Assembly (NCBI GenBank): GCA_011800805.1
Contig: MPNW01000308.1
Location: 121,926 to 185,925 of the forward strand
Origin: Hirudo medicinalis
Lineage: Eukaryota; Annelida; Clitellata; Hirudinida; Hirudinidae
Length of the DNA: 64,000 nucleotides
Reading direction: 5' to 3'
Position 1 is the first letter of the stretch. Each line of letters starts with the position of its first letter. Made by a program: the position numbers and the translations under genes. Below are positions 59,600 to 64,000 of this stretch, piece after piece. The notes below the pieces were generated by a model, which was not told the DNA's origin, made no database searches, and saw only the letters and a program-made list of their open reading frames with translations.

Positions 59600-62500
59600 T
59601 CATACGGGCGTGCGTACGTGGGGGAACCTCACTTCTTCCCCTGCTGCCCTTTTCTGGACTATGTAGTGCCTGGATCGCCAGGTGAGGGTACGCGACGTGT
59701 GGGCTCGAGCCATTAGGACCAAAGAGGTCATCTCCCTGAACAACCATCCGGCCACGAAGTCCATGCGGGAGAAGGGAACCGCTCCGCCCTGCAAATCCAA
59801 AACAGCTGGATTGTAAGTGATTATGACTGGGAAAATGACCACTTAATTGTTTATGTACTAATTAGTGTTAATGTGTTTCTTAATATGCGATCAAATGATA
59901 TTAAAACAAATAATAATTATCATTTATTGTAAATAATAATTTATTCATACTAGTTCTTATTATCGAAATTCTTAATCTAATTCTAATACTTCGCAATAAT
60001 TTACATTCATACAGCCATATTCATCACAGTGTTCGCACGACCACGAATGTCGGGATCCCTCGTGGCTGACATTAGCTAATAACCTGAAGTCGATGTCACC
60101 TTCGACGCAGAAATGTATGTAAATTTTCAACTGCTCCATTGTTAGGTAGAAGAAAGCCCCTTATTGAAAGGCTGAGGTGCAAATTTAATCCAAAGATAAT
60201 TCAACGCAAAATGCAAGAAAAGAAGAAATGGGCGTTTTGAAGGGCGTTCTGCTGAAACGACCTCTGACGGCGACGACTCGAGCAATTTATCTCGACGCTT
60301 ATTCACGTCGGAAATTTTTTAAAATGTTTCTAAAAAAAGTAATATTGTGTTATTTATTTGCTTAAATGGATAAAATATTTTATATTCTCTGGATGTCCGT
60401 CGATCGTTGTGCTGTCGGGCAGCTTTTCATCTCCAGTTTTTGGACAAAGTTTACTAAAGGCAGTCCCTGATAAGGGGCATCGGCTTCCTTGGGATGACCC
60501 CAGGAATAACGACCTTAGCCTTAACCTTGAAAGAGCGACCTTAAACTCTTGGGTCGAAACTAGCACGATGCTTCTTTGTTACCGTGAGAACCGAACCGCC
60601 CGGCGGCAGCATCCCTGACTTTCATTGGCAGCATCACAGTGGCCGGGTCTGGTAACGATGTTGTTATCATAGCAGCAGATTCTTGGATTGGTCCTTGAAG
60701 AGCCACTTATATTCTTTGTATTTTTGGCCCACATCTTGGCAGCTTGTTGTCTTAGACTCGTCAACCGAGCGTCCGTCATTTCACGCATCCCCCCCCACGT
60801 CGGTCGTCTTTCTTCTTGAAATCTGCAGAGCCGTGCGGCTCCGTTTGGCGGCCTTCGGTTTCTTTGCGGTCTGTCGTGAGCCGATCTTCCGATTACGGTA
60901 CGGTAAGGATGCTAGTTTAACTTTCCCTGCAATGCACTTTCATTTATTGTTTATTGTACTGGTGCTCGAACATGAGCATCACGGACAGCATTAAGTGCAT
61001 CGACCTCAAACAAGGTATCACAGACGGGCTGCACTCAGTTGCCTGCGTTTATGTTTTTAAGGCAAGTTATTATTTTCATGGTAGCATTCCTGTAATTTTT
61101 AGTTAATAAAAATCAGGAGTAGATAGTTGATGGTCTGAAAAGAAAAGAAAAGAAAACACACGCAACAGCGAAACGACCTCGGCAATAAAGTAGTCATATC
61201 AGTTAAAGCCACCCATCATCATTAACATAACTAAATCATTAATAATAATATCAACAATTCCCCCAAACCACTCAAACTCAGAACCACATCGACCGACACA
61301 TCCTCTCCCCACAACAACAATAATGAACTTTAAAAGTCAGAAAGTGTGGCAGACAACGATAAATTCTAAATTAAATCTTAAAATTTTCAATTTCACAGAT
61401 CAGTGACTATAATTTCAAGGATCGATTATTTTGAGTTTTGATAAATTACGAATTATTATTAGAAAACATTACAAAAATACATAAATAAACGACAAGGACC
61501 TGAACGGTGACCAATAGGACGTAGTCGAGCAGGAACCAGATCAGGGAATGGACGAGAAAGAAAGCCAGAGGACTCCAAGAGAAGAGGAACCACACGCACC
61601 AACTGGAGGTTAAGCCCTGGAGCAACCACTCTGAGATGGGCTCCAGCAAGATGGTGAAGGGCACCAGGGATGATCTAAGTTTGATCCACCTGTAAAAATG
61701 GAGTTTATTATTATTATTATTATTATTTTTATTGTTGTTGTTGCTGTTAATGTTGTTGAAAATTGTTGTTATCGAGCGACCTTCCATTGATTTACACCGT
61801 TGGACAGATGCGAACAGATTGCATGTGGTGGAGCCTCCCATTATTTTCGGCATCATTCTACATCGACATCATCTGACATCATCGTACTCTACTCGTCGGC
61901 ATTAAAAATGATTTCATGTTAAAAATTCAAATTGATGGTCGCCCATCTGTCCGAAGCTTCTGAATCGAGGATGGAAACAACGTGGTCTGGCTCAGTAACA
62001 CGAGAATAACTTTAAAAAAACCTCCACATTTAAAAAAAAATATATAAAAAAAGCAAAAGAAATCAACCTCAGATGAAATGGGATCCTCGACTTGCAAGTT
62101 AATTTATGACATGCGATTCGCCGTCACGTGACTCGCACAGGTTTATAAATAATCCAGTTTTAGGATATAATTCAGCATTCAGACATAATATTGCTCGAGG
62201 AGGAGGAAGGAAGAAGAGAGAATTTTATATCAACGGTGGTGGTCCCGTTGTTCGTTACAATAGGAAATCTTGATGAATGGTTCAATCGAGCTCATATTTA
62301 TTTTATGTCTCCACCCTGGGGTTAGGTGCTACATAAATGTTTCAGCATCTCCGATGCACTGCCGGCGGTGGCGTATAAAACGATAAAGCCGTCCGTACTC
62401 AGGCCGCACACCAGCGGGCAGCTGGTAAATTCATTAAGTGCATAAATCTCAGATGGAATTTCTTAAATGGGACTCGATATGCTTTGTTAGTCGATGCATA

Positions 62501-63429
62501 TGGATGCATCGTGTCGAATTTAGCAACGCGTCGGACGGAAGTCGGGGATAAAAAAATTAGTTCGATTAGGTGAAAAATACAAGCAGACGACAGAAAATAA
62601 AGCACCATTAAGGAGAGAATTGAATTAATATCGCCACGTGACCGACGAACCGAGCAAAAGCCATTATCGACCGTTAAGGGCATTAAGGGCACGATGGCGA
62701 GAGACGGTGCGCTCGTGTTTTTGTTTGGTACCTGATCATCCTGTCTTGGAAGTATCTGACGGAGTAAGTGCCCGAGTTTTGCAGGGCAGGTTGTGAGCAC
62801 ACTCGCACCTTCCATCCACTGGAAATGAAACAAAAAGATTACAGCGGCGGAAGGATCTCTGGGAAAACGCGAACCGGTCGCAACTTCGCCAAAAAGCAAA
62901 GCTGTCGATAAATAATACGACTGCAAAAAATTTGGACATTGAAAATATGTCGACGACAATGATTGCATAATTGGTGGCTGCAATAAGACCAAACCATCGA
63001 AAAGAATAATCACTACGAATAATAACAGCAATATTAATGAAAACGGCATAATAATAATAATAAACAAAACTATAGCGATGCCAATATTAATAACAATAGC
63101 ATGATAACATAATAATTATCATTATCATCAAAATTGTAAGGACAGCAAAATATTGAATAGCGGAAGAAACCAATAGCAACAGTTGTACCTGTCAATGAAT
63201 ATTTGAGAGAGATAGTAATCCTCAGCCAGGTAGAGACCCAGGGATTTGAGGCCCCCTGCCCTTTCCACGACCTCCTTTCTGAAGAGACAGGACATGCCGG
63301 TCACACAGTTCACCCCGAGCATGTCGGCAATCAGGTAGATCTTGCTGTGTTGTGTCCCAAAGTACACCTGTGGACAACAATAAAAAAACAGGGGCATCAG
63401 TAGCAGTATTGATGATGATGATGATGATG

Positions 63430-63464
<35 letters not shown>

Positions 63465-63883
63465 TAAGATAACCATATTTGGTATTTAAATGATGATTAT
63501 GATAACAATAATTATAGAAGAAAAACATGGAGCAGACACAAAAAAAGCCGAGACATAAATTACTGAAAAAAAAAATCATAAACAACACAAGAATCGTTTT
63601 TCTGGCCAATCAAACCATCTACCATGATCCCCACTGCCTACAGATTACATCTCCCGAAGCACAAACAAACAAAAATCCTTTTCCATTGGTCGAGAGGCAA
63701 TAAACCCTCTGCCGGACTGATCCGGGCATACTGACTTCGGGCAAAGGGACTTGGAAAGGAACTGGCTTACTTTTTCAAGGACGGCTGCAAAGCCCGACCT
63801 GTCAGACACGAAGGGCATCTGGTGCACCAGGCCGACATCCTCTCTCATGTACAGTACCATCTCCAGTAAGCAGTCTTCTCTCA
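59600..63883 (-). CDS. UGCG: Ceramide glucosyltransferase, C-terminal two thirds
   Basis: UGCG (GT21 family) transfers glucose from UDP-glucose to ceramide on the Golgi membrane, the first step to most glycosphingolipids. Five exons keep frame: 63883-63771, 63367-63189, 62818-62732, 61689-61500 and 59788-59600. They correspond to human residues from about 150 to the end. Seen motifs are VGLVHQMPFVSDRSGFAAVL, VYFGTQHSKIYLIA, GVNCVTGMSCLFRKEVVERAG, the conserved LAEDYYLSQ (catalytic D3 in AEDY) and the QxxRW signature, formed across the exon 62818/61689 junction as DRMI-RW. The C-terminal part is hydrophobic (PLAFFLVHSLIWFLLDYVLL), fitting the re-entrant or membrane-spanning end. The protein ends HYIVQKRAAGEEVRF and about seven further residues. 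The N-terminal exons lie beyond the right edge. The last intron (59789-61499) contains an unrelated coding-like stretch. Confidence 0.93.
60579..60926 (-). other. Coding-like frames nested in the last UGCG intron, split by a poly-C tract
   Basis: After an AG acceptor, 60926-60781 is open for 48 codons and very basic (SRQTAKKPKAAKRSRTALQI). It is cut by a stop just past a run of eight C at 60789-60796 (+ strand). A second frame continues on the other side (MTDARLTSLRQQAAKMWAKN). One base more or less in the C run would join them. No family is recognised; it could be an exon of an unidentified gene, a retrocopy remnant or chance. Confidence 0.25.
62309..62336 (+). mobile_element. SINE 3' fragment (weak)
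   Basis: The block ctccaccctggggttaggtg then ctacataaatg matches the mid-region of SINE copies 3 and 4 (gagccatataaatgg / gcgccacataaatg). No A or B box is present. Confidence 0.35.
63410..63464. repeat. (GAT)n(AAT)n repeat in a UGCG intron
   Basis: Gat triplets pass into aat triplets. Confidence 0.9.
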
Positions 63884-63922
63884 CTGCCAAATAAGTCAAG
63901 TGGTCAAGTTAATAATTATGGC

Positions 63923-63923
<1 letters not shown>

Positions 63924-63963
<40 letters not shown>

Positions 63964-64000
63964 TGATGATGATGATGATGATAATAATAATAATAATAAT
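63924..64000. repeat. (AAT)n(GAT)n(AAT)n repeat at the right edge
   Basis: Compound trinucleotide repeat running off the window. Confidence 0.95.

Overview
The window is intron-rich invertebrate animal DNA. It carries metazoan genes (adducin, NIPBL/Nipped-B, ribosomal protein L37, ceramide glucosyltransferase and CUB/MAM/LDLRa cell-surface modules), with short exons joined by introns of about 100 to 1,700 bases in AT-rich DNA. Microsatellites of the ATT, ATC, AAC and CGT type are very dense. The sequence alone does not fix the species or phylum. Exons were called by reading splice sites together with reading frame; a model is trusted most where every junction keeps frame.

Layout. On the + strand at 2-1965 is the 3' end of a CUB plus sushi gene. 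A complete 16-exon adducin gene follows at 6981-13894 (709 codons). On the - strand are: a single-pass receptor-like CUB-MAM-MAM-LDLRa-TM gene (16734-21871, first exon not found); a complete 13-exon gene for a 436-residue protein of no family I recognise (23291-28449), next to an assembly gap (28486-28613); the end of a C2H2 zinc-finger gene (28822-29792); and less certain exon groups at 31306-32137, 33343-33480 and 34117-34170.

The largest gene, on the - strand at 35567-51007, is the cohesin loader NIPBL/Nipped-B. It has 39 coding exons here and about 2,250 residues, with only its first exon missing. It lies head-to-head with RPL37 (+, 53142-53687). Beyond that, on the - strand, are a coiled-coil gene of unknown function (54156-55295), a weakly supported membrane/glycosyltransferase-like gene (56707-58074), and the 3' half of ceramide glucosyltransferase UGCG (59600-63883), which continues past the right edge.

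The genes are ordinary neighbours rather than a pathway: membrane skeleton (adducin), cell-surface adhesion/receptor modules, chromosome cohesion and transcription (NIPBL), translation (RPL37) and glycosphingolipid synthesis (UGCG). The least ordinary items are: a tRNA-derived SINE family with at least four dispersed copies carrying A and B boxes; recurrent use of GTTGGT and other GTY donor sites in well-framed introns; a GC-AG intron in NIPBL; the orphan 436-residue gene; and three places where coding frame breaks by one base.
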